Shown: positions 8,001-15,550, counted from the first letter of the stretch. The stretch is DNA of 22,861 nucleotides from TMED14 sp003444795 (GCA_963978445.1 CAXBRT010000013.1:1-22861), one strand, 5' to 3'. Notes: generated from the sequence alone by a model not told the origin. Made by a program: numbers and translations.

Positions 8001-9046
8001 AAGAAGTCAAATCCAACCGCAGGAGGGTTCAAACCATAGCCCAATGGACCTTCGTCGTTCAAATCTGAATTGTAACAATAGCCCAAACCACGTGGGATGT
8101 CACAGCCAATGATGTCGTCCAAATAGTTCCCCAAGTCTGGGTCAAACCACGTAGAGAAGTACGTGTTGGTCAGACGGAAAGTAGACTTGTTGATAATGCG
8201 ATAGTTGTTGAACGTCATGTTGTTGATTTCGTCGTTCGTAGCAAAGGCGAAAGCCTGGGCGCGAATTTCAAAACCAAGTGCGCCCGCAGAGGTCTCCGTG
8301 TGGATGTTACCGCGGTCGTTGTAAACCCACCAGATGGTCTGGTCGCCGTACAACACGTCCGTTTCCTTTAGGCGGCAGTCAAACTGACGATCCAAGTCAT
8401 AAGCAGGGTAATCCTCCAAGGGGTCGTAACGCTGATCGCCATCCAAATCAATGAAAGGCGCAAGGGTGTAGGGCAATTCGCCTTCAGCACCGTGGGCTGG
8501 CCATTCTAGAATGATGTCAGGGATATTTCCTTCGTAGCCGGGAAATTTCTCCGCCACATCACAGTCTGGATCATTCTTACAGAGCAGCCATGCACGATGC
8601 ATCTCTACTTGCTCCCGTGTAATCGTCCACTGCTTGTCGTATTTGTCACAAATCTCTTTGTTGACAGAAGCCAAGCCGTCTGTTGAGAGGGGGCCAGGCC
8701 AGTAATCCACACCGCGTGAACGGTAAGTCATAGCCGCCAACTTGAGCTGATTGCCCTCGTCCAGGCCACCCAACCAAAGGGCACCTGCGAACATGGAGTG
8801 CTTGCCACCACCCTTGGGCACCTCGTAGCGTGCAGTGTTCAAGTCCCACCACATATCGCCACCACCCAAAATGGTTGCGCGAACATTGTTGATGTTCAAA
8901 TCTGTTTGAGCGCGTGCAGGCTGACAAAGTTCCTCCACTGTTTTATTGGAGCGACCATTAGCGCCCCCTGAGACGTTGACGTCTGGGCGAGCCAAGGCTG
9001 TGGCTGCTGCTGCCACCCATGCTAAACCAAATAGAATCTTCTTCAT
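5075..9046 (-). CDS. Large exported protein with FlgD/T9SS-like C-terminal domain, function unknown
   Basis: This 1323-residue protein has a signal peptide (MKKILFGLAWVAAAATALA). Its N-terminal block contains AGALWLGGLDEGNQLK and, a few residues on, YRSRGVDYWPGPL (residues about 87-120). I recall this pattern from many uncharacterised Bacteroidota exported proteins. Two Asp-rich loops look like calcium-binding turns: DLDGDQRYDPLED near residue 204 and DGLDNDRDGCIDG near residue 360. From about residue 1222 the C-terminus reads NIRVVPNPYFSLS, then ISIYTTDGALVRTL and ASGVYLIHIDAPG: the FlgD Ig-like / type A sorting-domain layout used by the type IX secretion system. The tail LRPFDPTGF extends past the usual end. 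It lies 21 bases after the receptor gene and 11 bases before the PorV-like gene. It is presumably surface-attached or secreted. I see no enzyme active-site signature and cannot name a substrate. Confidence 0.72.
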   Translation of the reverse strand: MKKILFGLAWVAAAATALARPDVNVSGGANGRSNKTVEELCQPARAQTDLNINNVRATILGGGDMWWDLNTARYEVPKGGGKHSMFAGALWLGGLDEGNQLKLAAMTYRSRGVDYWPGPLSTDGLASVNKEICDKYDKQWTITREQVEMHRAWLLCKNDPDCDVAEKFPGYEGNIPDIILEWPAHGAEGELPYTLAPFIDLDGDQRYDPLEDYPAYDLDRQFDCRLKETDVLYGDQTIWWVYNDRGNIHTETSAGALGFEIRAQAFAFATNDEINNMTFNNYRIINKSTFRLTNTYFSTWFDPDLGNYLDDIIGCDIPRGLGYCYNSDLNDEGPLGYGLNPPAVGFDFFQGPFADYFDGLDNDRDGCIDGVRDDNGDCQAENPVTGVNERIIMSGFMYYNNTGSTFSGNPNTAAEFYNFMQSRWKNGNPLVVETPSGPGNPANGDGFTADGSGLQTLFAYPGDTYDTTGNNPPTASQNWYESPNNSEDKRGLHNAGPFSLAPGALNFITTGCVWERDYNKADLFASVEKILIADDKAQNLFDNCFQILNGPDAPDMEIQELDRELVIMLSYREGQNNQHLDYEEVDPLIPFADNTFKFEGFQVFQMANANASVGDRYDPNQARLVAQCDIKNGVARLINWDLDPDLELLIPQEMTLQSSDDGIKMSFHIKEDAFATGTDRRLVNHTPYYFTVVAYAYNEYEPFDQVMHPNGQRKPFLAGRNNVKKYEGIPHLVSSEAGGTVQNSTYGYSPIITRIEGMGNGGSALELDEASHDAIVNNFVLSNPTYKSGYGPVNVKVVDPLNVPAGNFILRFDGVGNNANWQIEDATGNVIATSMTSLSFINEQIIPELGLSVEIRDQENPGNDPDNTRNAGILESGIEYADPTQTWLSGVKDNDDYGPRNWILAGSNDVSTKPGSYYRDYPNDPKSLFTNIVNGTWGPFSYVSYVGRGYDAGNNIYGMGPADSSQSAFSARMNPRELHSVDIVFTKDHTKWTRVPVLEMGEDQDLTEGAVRKWRLRAGASWDKNNNGELVRSTTTTGWSWFPGYAIDLETGTRLNMAFGENSWMVGDNGNDMLFNPTSRMSVFPADPVTGGYKFGGQHYIYVFGPYYQQGLSKLPLDYAGADETASPLYAELNNMGQILNRNKVTKSLMWVSIPLMDPRFEGRDLYTDMPSDARVRIRMARPYEKYETDGTNNGNPMYNFNTNNVATETGNNVVATSALDNIRVVPNPYFSLSAYEQTQLDNLVKITNLPENCTISIYTTDGALVRTLRKANTDTWMFWDLKNNYGVPIASGVYLIHIDAPGIGEKVIKFFGTLRPFDPTGF

Positions 9047-9067
9047 AGGAATTCGGAATTCAAACTT

Positions 9068-12000
9068 TTACAGGCCAAGGCGAACACCCAGGCGGATTTG
9101 ACGAGGAATAGAGAAATTGAAAGGATTCACCATGCTCACGTTGTACAAATCCGCAAAGGATTGTGCGTTGGTGGTGAACAAAATGGCCTGCTGACCACGT
9201 GAAGAGGACAAGTAGCCGTCATCCTTTGCAGAGCCGGTGAAAGGATAAATGTTAAGTACGTTGGCCGTGTTCAATACGTTCAACACCTGCATGTACACTT
9301 CCACGTTTTTCTTTCCTTTCGCGTAGTACCAAACTTTGTTAGCGGTCAGGTCCACCTTGTACTGCCAAGGCTTGCGTGAGCCGTTCAAAACACCAACAAT
9401 GGGGGAAGCGGACTCGGTCAAACCGTAGGCGCGAACACGACGTGAGTATGGGAAGCCTGAACTGGCGGTACCCAAGATATTGACCCCCGCATTTTCAAAG
9501 ATGCGCTTGTTCTTGATGACCGGACCGTTGTAGTCTGTCCCCTTGCCGTAGCGGAAGTCCAAGTTGCCCGAAAAAGTGTGGCGCTGGTCAAAATCCAATG
9601 GCTGGATATAACGCAGGTTAGGTTGGCCAGAACGTGCCAAAGCCAAACCAGAGTTTGCACCAGAACCCGTACCATCTGCAAAGGACAAGGAGTACTGAGC
9701 ATTCATCATGACATTGCCGGTACGACGCAAGTCGTATTGGAAGCTAAAGCCCTTCGCCGTGGTGAAGTCGCGGTTGCCATACATCACATAGGTCGCGGGG
9801 TAGGCTTCTGTAACGGACACGGTTTGAATCAAGTCGCGGTATTCGCGGTAGAATGCGTTCACCTTCAAGGCAGAGCGCTCGCCCAACATTTGGCGGAAAC
9901 CAATTTCATATTCCGTCAATTTTTGTGGCAACAAGTCTGGGTTAGGCAAGGTCGCCGAACCGTACTCCAAGTTGACGTAGTTCACGGGGTTGAAGCGTGA
10001 CAAGCCAGCGCTTGGACGCTGTACCAAAAGGTCATAGTGCGCGAAGAATTCTGCCTCATCCGAGATAGGGAACTGGAAAGAGATACGTGGAGACACCGTC
10101 ACCTGTGGCGTATAGTCCTTAAAGCTCTTCTCGCTCAATACAGGCTGATCGGGGTTGTTTTGGTCCGTAAAGTTCTCTTCGAAGATCCAGGGCTTCGCCT
10201 GACCACCGCTCAAGTTGGCAATGATGGTCGGGTTGGCCTGGGGAGAACCGTCCGCATTGAACCAGTCAAATCCACTGCGGTAACCGACAATGCGCTTGGG
10301 GTTTTTAATGTTGTCCACGTAGACCACATAGTCATCGCCCATAGACTCAGGAATGTCTGATCCTTCCAAGCCGCCCATGGCACGCACGTCCGCAACGGTG
10401 CGGCTAGAGTACAAAGTGAAGGGATCCTTCAAGACAGGCTGGTTTGCATCGAAGCGGTCCACACGCACCCCTACGTTGAAGAAGAGGTCGTTAAAGAGGA
10501 ATTGATCCTGAATGTAGCCGGCCATATAAATAGGCTGGAAGGCTGCCATGGGGTAGGTTCGGTTTCCATTGGCGTCCTTCTGCTTGAAGAAGTCCGACAA
10601 GGTAGGATTGTAGTTCAACAAGTCGCCCGTGTAGTCATAACCATAGTAGTTCACGAACGAGCCTGCACCAAAGTTGAGCAACTCCTGTGCGCTGAAGAGG
10701 CTCAAACCTCCGTAGGCCATCAAGTCATCAGGGTTGATGTTATCCACATCCAAAAGCACTTGGTCAGCACCGTTGGGATCCAAGCCCAAGGCAATGCGCA
10801 AATTGCGGTCAAACGTACGGGGCTTGTTCAAGTCCAATGCGCGGTTGTAGTTGATGGTGTCTTGGAAAACACCGTCGCGGTACACCAAGATGGGATTGTC
10901 CGTATCCAATTCCTTCATATGGTCGTTCTGCAAGTTGCGCATGAGCAACCACAAGCTGCTTCCCGCCACTCCAAAAGAGCGGTCGAAGCGCTGCTCGTAC
11001 TCCAAACCAGCAATCAGTGAGTGGCCGCCGATGTCAAAGTTGGTAGAAGCGGTAATACGGAACTGCTCCGCTTGGCTGTAGCTGTAATTCGTTTGAAGCG
11101 CTCCAACGTTGCCAAACAAGCTGTAAATACTAGCGGGCCCTTGACCATTCAACAAACCTCCACCCTGCTGGATGTTGGTCAAGTTGTTGATTTGGTTGTT
11201 GATTTGGCCCGATGCCACCAAATCGTAGTAGGTAGACGTGTAGTTGGCCAAAACGGGGTTGTACTCACTGGGGGTGAAAACAACGGCCGTGTCCAAGTCC
11301 AGTAACTTTCGGAATGCCGTGATGCCTGTTTTCTCATCCGTTCCAAAGCCGTAGAAAGACGTGCGCTGGGTTTCAAAGTTGCCCACGTGACCGTAGCGGA
11401 AAATGTTGTCGCGGTGACGAGGATCCCATCCGCGGTCCAAGTTGCGCGTGTAGTCTACTTGGATGGTGTAGTAGGCGTTTTTAATGAGGGATTCCGCATC
11501 CTCACCCGCGCCGCCAAACTGCTGCGTGAAGCGAACAAAGGTGGAGAAATCCTGGCTATTGTAGGCGCCGTTGTTTTTCCAGTTCATCAAAGAATTGGAG
11601 AAGCTAGAATTTCGGCCAAAGCCTTGGTTGTAACGCGCACCGATGACCAAATTGGTCTTTTTGCTCGTTTTAATATTGATGTTACCCGTGGCGCGTACTC
11701 CATTGGTGGCCACATTCAAACGGCTATTGATCGTTTCCAAATCATCGGCCCGAAGCAATTCAGCCGCACGAATAGTACCCAAACCTGCCGCAGTGGGGAC
11801 CAAGGGGCGTGCTTCCAATTCGGCCAAGACATCGTCCTTTACTTTATATACTGGAACAGAATAGGGACGACCGTCGCCATTGTGCTGAACCTCTGCGGAG
11901 AACAAGTAGCCTACGATAGGGGCTTCCGTTTGCTTGTTGCGCAATAGGGGACCGCCAATGGTCAAACCACCCAAATGGTAGTTGTAGGGGTCAAACAAGG

Positions 12001-12718
12001 CCGAGGTTACATACTCCGCCGTTCCAAAGAAACGGGGAGAAGGTCCACGCGTCGTAGTCGAGATTACACCACCGGTTACGTCACCATAGTTAGCGGGGAC
12101 ACCACCTGTGATGATTTCTGTGGTTTGGATCGCTTCACGAGGAAGGTTGATATCACCACGAACCTTTACACCATCAATGAACACCACGTTTGCATCGGAA
12201 CGGCCGCCACGGAAATAACTTGCACCTGAACCTTCATCCTGCACAACGCCAGAAGTCAGGGCCAAGACACCCCCAACACCACGGGTTGCCAAGTTCCGGA
12301 TCTGCTCCGTGCCAAAGGTTACAGAGGTCTTACCCTTTTCAATCAACGGCGCTTCGTAGGTGGCTGTAACCTCTACTTCGCCCAAAATCACATCCGCAGA
12401 GGTGAGTTTGAAGTCAATGTTTGTGATGCGACCTCCGTCAATCGTTACTCCCGTCAAGGTGGACTTGTTGTAGCCAAATGCCTCACAGGAGAGCGTGTAC
12501 GTTCCGGGCTGAACAGGGTTGATGTTGTAGTTGCCATCAAAGTCGGTAGAACCTTTGGCGATTTCGTAGCCACCAGAGAGTACACGGATCGTGGCTTGGT
12601 ATTGTTCCTCACCCGTTTTCTTGTCCGTAACGGTACCTCTCAATTGTCCAGGGCGCTGAGCGTGAGCATTAAAGGCTAGTGCCAGAGCCACCAGGAGTAG
12701 TCCAAATCGAATGCGCAT
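9068..12718 (-). CDS. TonB-dependent receptor with carboxypeptidase-regulatory-like domain
   Basis: From the preferred ATG at 12718 the product has 1216 residues. It begins with a signal peptide (MRIRFGLLLVALALAFNAHAQ), then a CarboxypepD_reg-like beta-sandwich (GQLRGTVTDKKTGEE to GTYTLSCEAFGY, residues about 25-95). The TonB plug follows (about 125-225), with YFRGGRSDANVVFIDGVKV and GGVPANYGDVTGGVIS. The rest forms a long beta-barrel rich in Tyr/Asn/Phe that ends in RQIRLGVRLGL. An in-frame ATG at 12754 would add 12 polar residues before the signal peptide, so I prefer 12718. It would take up a ligand too large for porins, powered by TonB. No SusD or DUF4249 gene accompanies it. Instead it heads an operon with the 1323-residue exported protein and a PorV-like barrel, which suggests a different kind of partner. 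No good promoter was found; the best -7-like match, TATTTTCG at 12770-12777, is weak. Confidence 0.9.
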   Translation of the reverse strand: MRIRFGLLLVALALAFNAHAQRPGQLRGTVTDKKTGEEQYQATIRVLSGGYEIAKGSTDFDGNYNINPVQPGTYTLSCEAFGYNKSTLTGVTIDGGRITNIDFKLTSADVILGEVEVTATYEAPLIEKGKTSVTFGTEQIRNLATRGVGGVLALTSGVVQDEGSGASYFRGGRSDANVVFIDGVKVRGDINLPREAIQTTEIITGGVPANYGDVTGGVISTTTRGPSPRFFGTAEYVTSALFDPYNYHLGGLTIGGPLLRNKQTEAPIVGYLFSAEVQHNGDGRPYSVPVYKVKDDVLAELEARPLVPTAAGLGTIRAAELLRADDLETINSRLNVATNGVRATGNINIKTSKKTNLVIGARYNQGFGRNSSFSNSLMNWKNNGAYNSQDFSTFVRFTQQFGGAGEDAESLIKNAYYTIQVDYTRNLDRGWDPRHRDNIFRYGHVGNFETQRTSFYGFGTDEKTGITAFRKLLDLDTAVVFTPSEYNPVLANYTSTYYDLVASGQINNQINNLTNIQQGGGLLNGQGPASIYSLFGNVGALQTNYSYSQAEQFRITASTNFDIGGHSLIAGLEYEQRFDRSFGVAGSSLWLLMRNLQNDHMKELDTDNPILVYRDGVFQDTINYNRALDLNKPRTFDRNLRIALGLDPNGADQVLLDVDNINPDDLMAYGGLSLFSAQELLNFGAGSFVNYYGYDYTGDLLNYNPTLSDFFKQKDANGNRTYPMAAFQPIYMAGYIQDQFLFNDLFFNVGVRVDRFDANQPVLKDPFTLYSSRTVADVRAMGGLEGSDIPESMGDDYVVYVDNIKNPKRIVGYRSGFDWFNADGSPQANPTIIANLSGGQAKPWIFEENFTDQNNPDQPVLSEKSFKDYTPQVTVSPRISFQFPISDEAEFFAHYDLLVQRPSAGLSRFNPVNYVNLEYGSATLPNPDLLPQKLTEYEIGFRQMLGERSALKVNAFYREYRDLIQTVSVTEAYPATYVMYGNRDFTTAKGFSFQYDLRRTGNVMMNAQYSLSFADGTGSGANSGLALARSGQPNLRYIQPLDFDQRHTFSGNLDFRYGKGTDYNGPVIKNKRIFENAGVNILGTASSGFPYSRRVRAYGLTESASPIVGVLNGSRKPWQYKVDLTANKVWYYAKGKKNVEVYMQVLNVLNTANVLNIYPFTGSAKDDGYLSSSRGQQAILFTTNAQSFADLYNVSMVNPFNFSIPRQIRLGVRLGL

Positions 12719-12812
12719 AAGTCGTGCGTTTAGGTCGTGTTGTGCAGTATCCATAGAAGATACAAGTCACGAAAATAACCAATATATCCTGCAATCGGGC
12801 GTTAAATCCCCA

Positions 12813-12820
12813 TAGATTTG
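12813..12820 (+). promoter_or_regulatory. -7 promoter element TAGATTTG for the Rieske-like lipoprotein
   Basis: This is a perfect match to TAnnTTTG, ending six bases before the ATG at 12827. It predicts a transcript that starts at or next to the start codon. No TTG is found 19-21 bases further upstream, so support is limited to the -7 element and its position. The same placement recurs before the desaturase and the MscS-like gene. Confidence 0.45.
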
Positions 12821-12826
12821 CATAAA

Positions 12827-13258
12827 ATGAAGAAGCTCCTTCCTTTTCTTGGAATTTTGGCATTGCTAATTGCCTGTGATGGAACGAGTTCGCAGCATCC
12901 GGTTCCCTATGCTCCCGTGAACGAAACGGTCTATCTAAATACACCTTCGGCCTACGACTTGCAGTTTGTAGGAGGGTCGGTTGCTTTTCCGAATTTGGGC
13001 TACCGGGGCATCGTCGTGTACCGCCGAACTAACTACGGCGATGCCAACGATTTTGGGGTGTACGATTTATGCTGTCCCAACCACGTCTCAAGTGCTTGTG
13101 GCACCTTGATCCTGGTAGATAATATGACCGCTAAATGTCCATGCGACGACCAGTCTTTCCTGCTGTTTGACGGTTCTGCCATGGACGGCTCCACGACTTG
13201 GGGCCTTAAGCCCTACCAGGTGGGCTATGACGGCGTGGCGCTGTATATCTCTAATTGA
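12827..13258 (+). CDS. Small Rieske-like lipoprotein with altered metal-ligand pattern
   Basis: From the ATG at 12827 the product has 143 residues. A TTG nine bases earlier is in frame but lies inside the -7 element. It has a lipoprotein signal, MKKLLPFLGILALLIAC, with lipobox Cys17. The second half resembles the Rieske fold as found in small Bacteroidota lipoproteins: FGVYDLCCPNH near residue 85, then TAKCPCDDQSFLLFDGS near 102-117, then GLKPYQV and a final short strand. A true Rieske [2Fe-2S] site needs C-x-H and C-x-x-H. Here the first box is Cys83-x-x-His86 and the second is Cys104-Pro-Cys106-Asp107, so one His is replaced by Asp. A normal cluster is therefore doubtful, although the retained Cys/His residues could bind another metal. 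It is transcribed divergently from the TonB receptor operon. Function unknown. Confidence 0.6.
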   Translation: MKKLLPFLGILALLIACDGTSSQHPVPYAPVNETVYLNTPSAYDLQFVGGSVAFPNLGYRGIVVYRRTNYGDANDFGVYDLCCPNHVSSACGTLILVDNMTAKCPCDDQSFLLFDGSAMDGSTTWGLKPYQVGYDGVALYISN

Positions 13259-13420
13259 AGGCTGATTGGCTAGTTGGCTTTGCAAAAAAACACGAAAGTC
13301 CAGGCGCGCAGCGAAGGTCCGGCACACCATTTTAGTGTAAATGAGATTAAACGTTTAAGCAATCACGCTGAAGCGCAAAGCGCGAGCGAACTAGCCCTAA
13401 ATCTAACAGCCAACTAGGCC
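13259..13420. repeat. Convergent intergenic region bounded by a 10-bp inverted repeat
   Basis: CTAGTTGGCT at 13270-13279 is matched exactly in inverted orientation by AGCCAACTAG at 13408-13417, about 128 bases apart. A second, imperfect partner (AGCGAACTAGCC, 11 of 12) lies at 13385-13396. Between them is a perfect 12-base palindrome, TTAAACGTTTAA, at 13347-13358. No gene is visible. The segment lies between two convergent genes, so it may form a bidirectional long-range stem or be a degenerate repeat element. No target-site duplication was seen. Confidence 0.4.
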
Positions 13421-14512
13421 TCAGGCCATTTGGCCCATCATCCGAAGATGCTGCACGTGCGAACGAACCGCGCTCGCAAACGTCTTGAATTCATGGTACT
13501 GCACATTGAACTCAGCCGCTGTTTCCTTAACGATTTTGGACAAGTCTGGGTAATGGATGTGCGAAATTCGGGGGAACAAATGGTGTTCTACTTGGAAGTT
13601 CAAACCGCCCAAAAACCACGTTAAAAATTTGCTCTTAGTCGCAAAATTGGCGGTGGTTTTCATTTGGTATATGGCCCACTCATCTTCGGTTTCCAAAGTC
13701 TCACCGGCCACGTATGGAGTGAAGGAAGCTTCGGTCACTACATGCGCCAATTGGAATACAATAGACAGAACAAAGCCCGCAGTCATACCCATTAGCATGA
13801 ATCCACCAAGCCAAGGAAGGAATCCTAATTTCCACATGGGCAAGCCAACGAAGAGAACCAAATGCAAGGCTTTCCATGCCCAAAAACTGATGTGCTGAAA
13901 GCGGGTCAACTTAGGAATAGGTACTTGACCCACCTTCCCAGAGAAATACTTCTTGTAGTCTGTGTAGACAACCCAATAGATGTAGAGCAGCGCGTACAAG
14001 GTGGAGAAGTACAGGTGCTGGAAGCGGTGAAAACCACGGCGCTCCTGGCCTGGAGCCATGCGCAACAAGGAGCCCGCATCAATGTCATCGTCTACGCCTT
14101 CAATATTTGTAAAGGTGTGGTGCACGGTGTTGTGCTTGGTCTTCCACATGAGGATACTGGCACCTAAAAAATTCACGGTATGGCCGGCCATTTCGTTCAG
14201 CCAGTTGTGCTTTGAAAAACTTCCATGCGCGCCATCGTGCATGATGTTAAAACCAATGGCCGCTGTGAGCAGGCCCAATGCCAGCCACAGCATCCAAGCC
14301 GTTGAGAAGCTGGGGGCAGCAAGTACCAACCCAAGGTAGGCAGTTAGAAAGCCACCGATCAAAATACCGGTCTTGACATAGAGCTTGGCATTGCCCTTGG
14401 GACTGATATTATTTTGCTCAAAGTAGGCGTTGACGCGCTTGGTCAATTCCTGGTAAAAAGGTTGGCCTGCTTTGGGTGCGAAGCGTGGGGCACGGAAGCG
14501 AATTTCGGACAT
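13421..14512 (-). CDS. Membrane fatty acid desaturase (acyl-lipid/acyl-CoA, front-end type)
   Basis: This 363-residue integral-membrane di-iron enzyme introduces a double bond into a fatty acyl chain using O2 and electrons from a carrier. All three histidine boxes are present: HDGAH (92-96), HNTVHH (127-132) and QVEHH (307-311). The Gln opening the third box is the hallmark of front-end (delta-5/6-like) desaturases. However, no cytochrome b5 domain is fused, so a separate electron donor is needed. Hydrophobic segments flank the boxes (about 48-90, 170-185 and 215-255). The product aligns by eye with bacterial linoleoyl-CoA-desaturase-like proteins; regiospecificity cannot be read. The ATG at 14512 follows a perfect TACCTTTG element by five bases, so the mRNA may be leaderless. 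It likely helps adjust membrane fluidity or make polyunsaturated lipids. Confidence 0.88.
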   Translation of the reverse strand: MSEIRFRAPRFAPKAGQPFYQELTKRVNAYFEQNNISPKGNAKLYVKTGILIGGFLTAYLGLVLAAPSFSTAWMLWLALGLLTAAIGFNIMHDGAHGSFSKHNWLNEMAGHTVNFLGASILMWKTKHNTVHHTFTNIEGVDDDIDAGSLLRMAPGQERRGFHRFQHLYFSTLYALLYIYWVVYTDYKKYFSGKVGQVPIPKLTRFQHISFWAWKALHLVLFVGLPMWKLGFLPWLGGFMLMGMTAGFVLSIVFQLAHVVTEASFTPYVAGETLETEDEWAIYQMKTTANFATKSKFLTWFLGGLNFQVEHHLFPRISHIHYPDLSKIVKETAAEFNVQYHEFKTFASAVRSHVQHLRMMGQMA

Positions 14513-14517
14513 AGTTA

Positions 14518-14525
14518 CAAAGGTA
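14518..14525 (-). promoter_or_regulatory. -7 promoter element TACCTTTG for the desaturase
   Basis: The minus strand carries TACCTTTG, identical to the elements before metH, metK and ahcY. It ends five bases before the desaturase ATG, so transcription should begin at or within a couple of bases of the start codon. A TTG at the expected -33 distance is missing. Confidence 0.55.
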
Positions 14526-14589
14526 TGCGTAAAGAACCCTGGAACCGTTCATGCAGTTCATTATTGATTGGCTAAAAAATCGTCACGCT

Positions 14590-15546
14590 TTAGAAAAGGG
14601 CAGAAGCGATTTTTTCGGTGGCATCTGCCTTCCCCATGGTGTAATAATGGAGGACTGGGGCGCCTTTTTCCATCAATTCCTTTGATTGGGCGATGCACCA
14701 TTCGATGCCCACTTCCTTGACGGCGGAGGGCGTTTTGGCTGCTTCTACCGCGTCGACCAAATCATCGGGCAGATTGAGGTGGAAATTGCGGGGAATTGTG
14801 GCCAACTGAGAGGCCGTTGCAATGGGCTTTAAGCCTGGGATGATGGGCACGTTGATCCCTGCCGCTCGGCACTTATCCACAAAGTCAAAGTAATGCTGGT
14901 TGTCGAAGAACATTTGGGTGACTACATATTCTGCACCGGCATCCACCTTGGCTTTGAGGTGTTTGATATCCGTCTTCAGCGAGGGGGCCTCAAAGTGCTT
15001 CTCGGGATAGCCTGCCACACCAATGCAGAAATTGGAGGGATTGCTATTTTCCACCTCGTCGTGCAGGTAACGGCCATGGTTGAGGTCGTCCACCTGTTTG
15101 AGCAGATCTAACGCATAGGTGTGGCCGTGAGGTTCCGGCTTAAACGCCCCTTCTGCCTTGAGGGCATCGCCGCGCAGGACAAGCACGTTGTCAATCCCTA
15201 GGTAGTGCAGGTCGATGAGGGCGTATTCGGTTTCTTCTCGGCTAAATCCGCCACAAATGACATGTGGAACCGTATCTACTTTGAACTGGTTTTGGATGGC
15301 GGCACAAATACCTACCGTACCGGGACGCTTACGGGTATGGACCTTCTCGAGCAAGCCGTTTTCGCGCTTCTTGTAGATGAATTCCTCGCGGTGGCTGGTC
15401 ACGTCCACAAACTTGGGCCCAAAGGCCATGAGGCGCTCAATCGTTCCAAAGAGTTCATCAATCCGAGTGCCCTTCAGCGGAGGCAAGATCTCAAAGCTGA
15501 ACAGGGTTTTGCCTTTTGCGGCTTGAATATGGTCTACGACTTTCAT
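14590..15546 (-). CDS. metF: 5,10-Methylenetetrahydrofolate reductase
   Basis: MetF is a cytoplasmic flavoprotein that reduces 5,10-methylene-THF to 5-methyl-THF, the methyl donor used by the MetH proteins encoded just upstream. The 318-residue product matches the single-domain bacterial family length. Recognisable motifs are FSFEILPP with the catalytic-type Glu19, FVDVTSH (about 47-53), VLVLRGDA (about 120-127), FCIGVAGYPEKH near 173-184, and AGAEYVVTQMFFDN near 204-217, as expected for the FAD-binding TIM barrel. The start is four bases after the stop of the metH C-part, and no other start is needed. It is the last gene of the operon that begins under the SAM-I riboswitch, so excess SAM should lower its expression together with metH. 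Confidence 0.95.
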   Translation of the reverse strand: MKVVDHIQAAKGKTLFSFEILPPLKGTRIDELFGTIERLMAFGPKFVDVTSHREEFIYKKRENGLLEKVHTRKRPGTVGICAAIQNQFKVDTVPHVICGGFSREETEYALIDLHYLGIDNVLVLRGDALKAEGAFKPEPHGHTYALDLLKQVDDLNHGRYLHDEVENSNPSNFCIGVAGYPEKHFEAPSLKTDIKHLKAKVDAGAEYVVTQMFFDNQHYFDFVDKCRAAGINVPIIPGLKPIATASQLATIPRNFHLNLPDDLVDAVEAAKTPSAVKEVGIEWCIAQSKELMEKGAPVLHYYTMGKADATEKIASALF

Positions 15547-15550
15547 GGAT

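Noticed and set aside
12719..12754. 12-residue extension of the TonB receptor starting at 12754
   Set aside because: It would put polar residues before an otherwise canonical signal peptide; the Met at 12718 fits better, though the longer form cannot be excluded.
13259..13420. Interpretation of the inverted-repeat segment as an intact MITE or insertion sequence
   Set aside because: No transposase, no target-site duplication, and the repeat arms are only 10 bases; kept as an unexplained repeat only.
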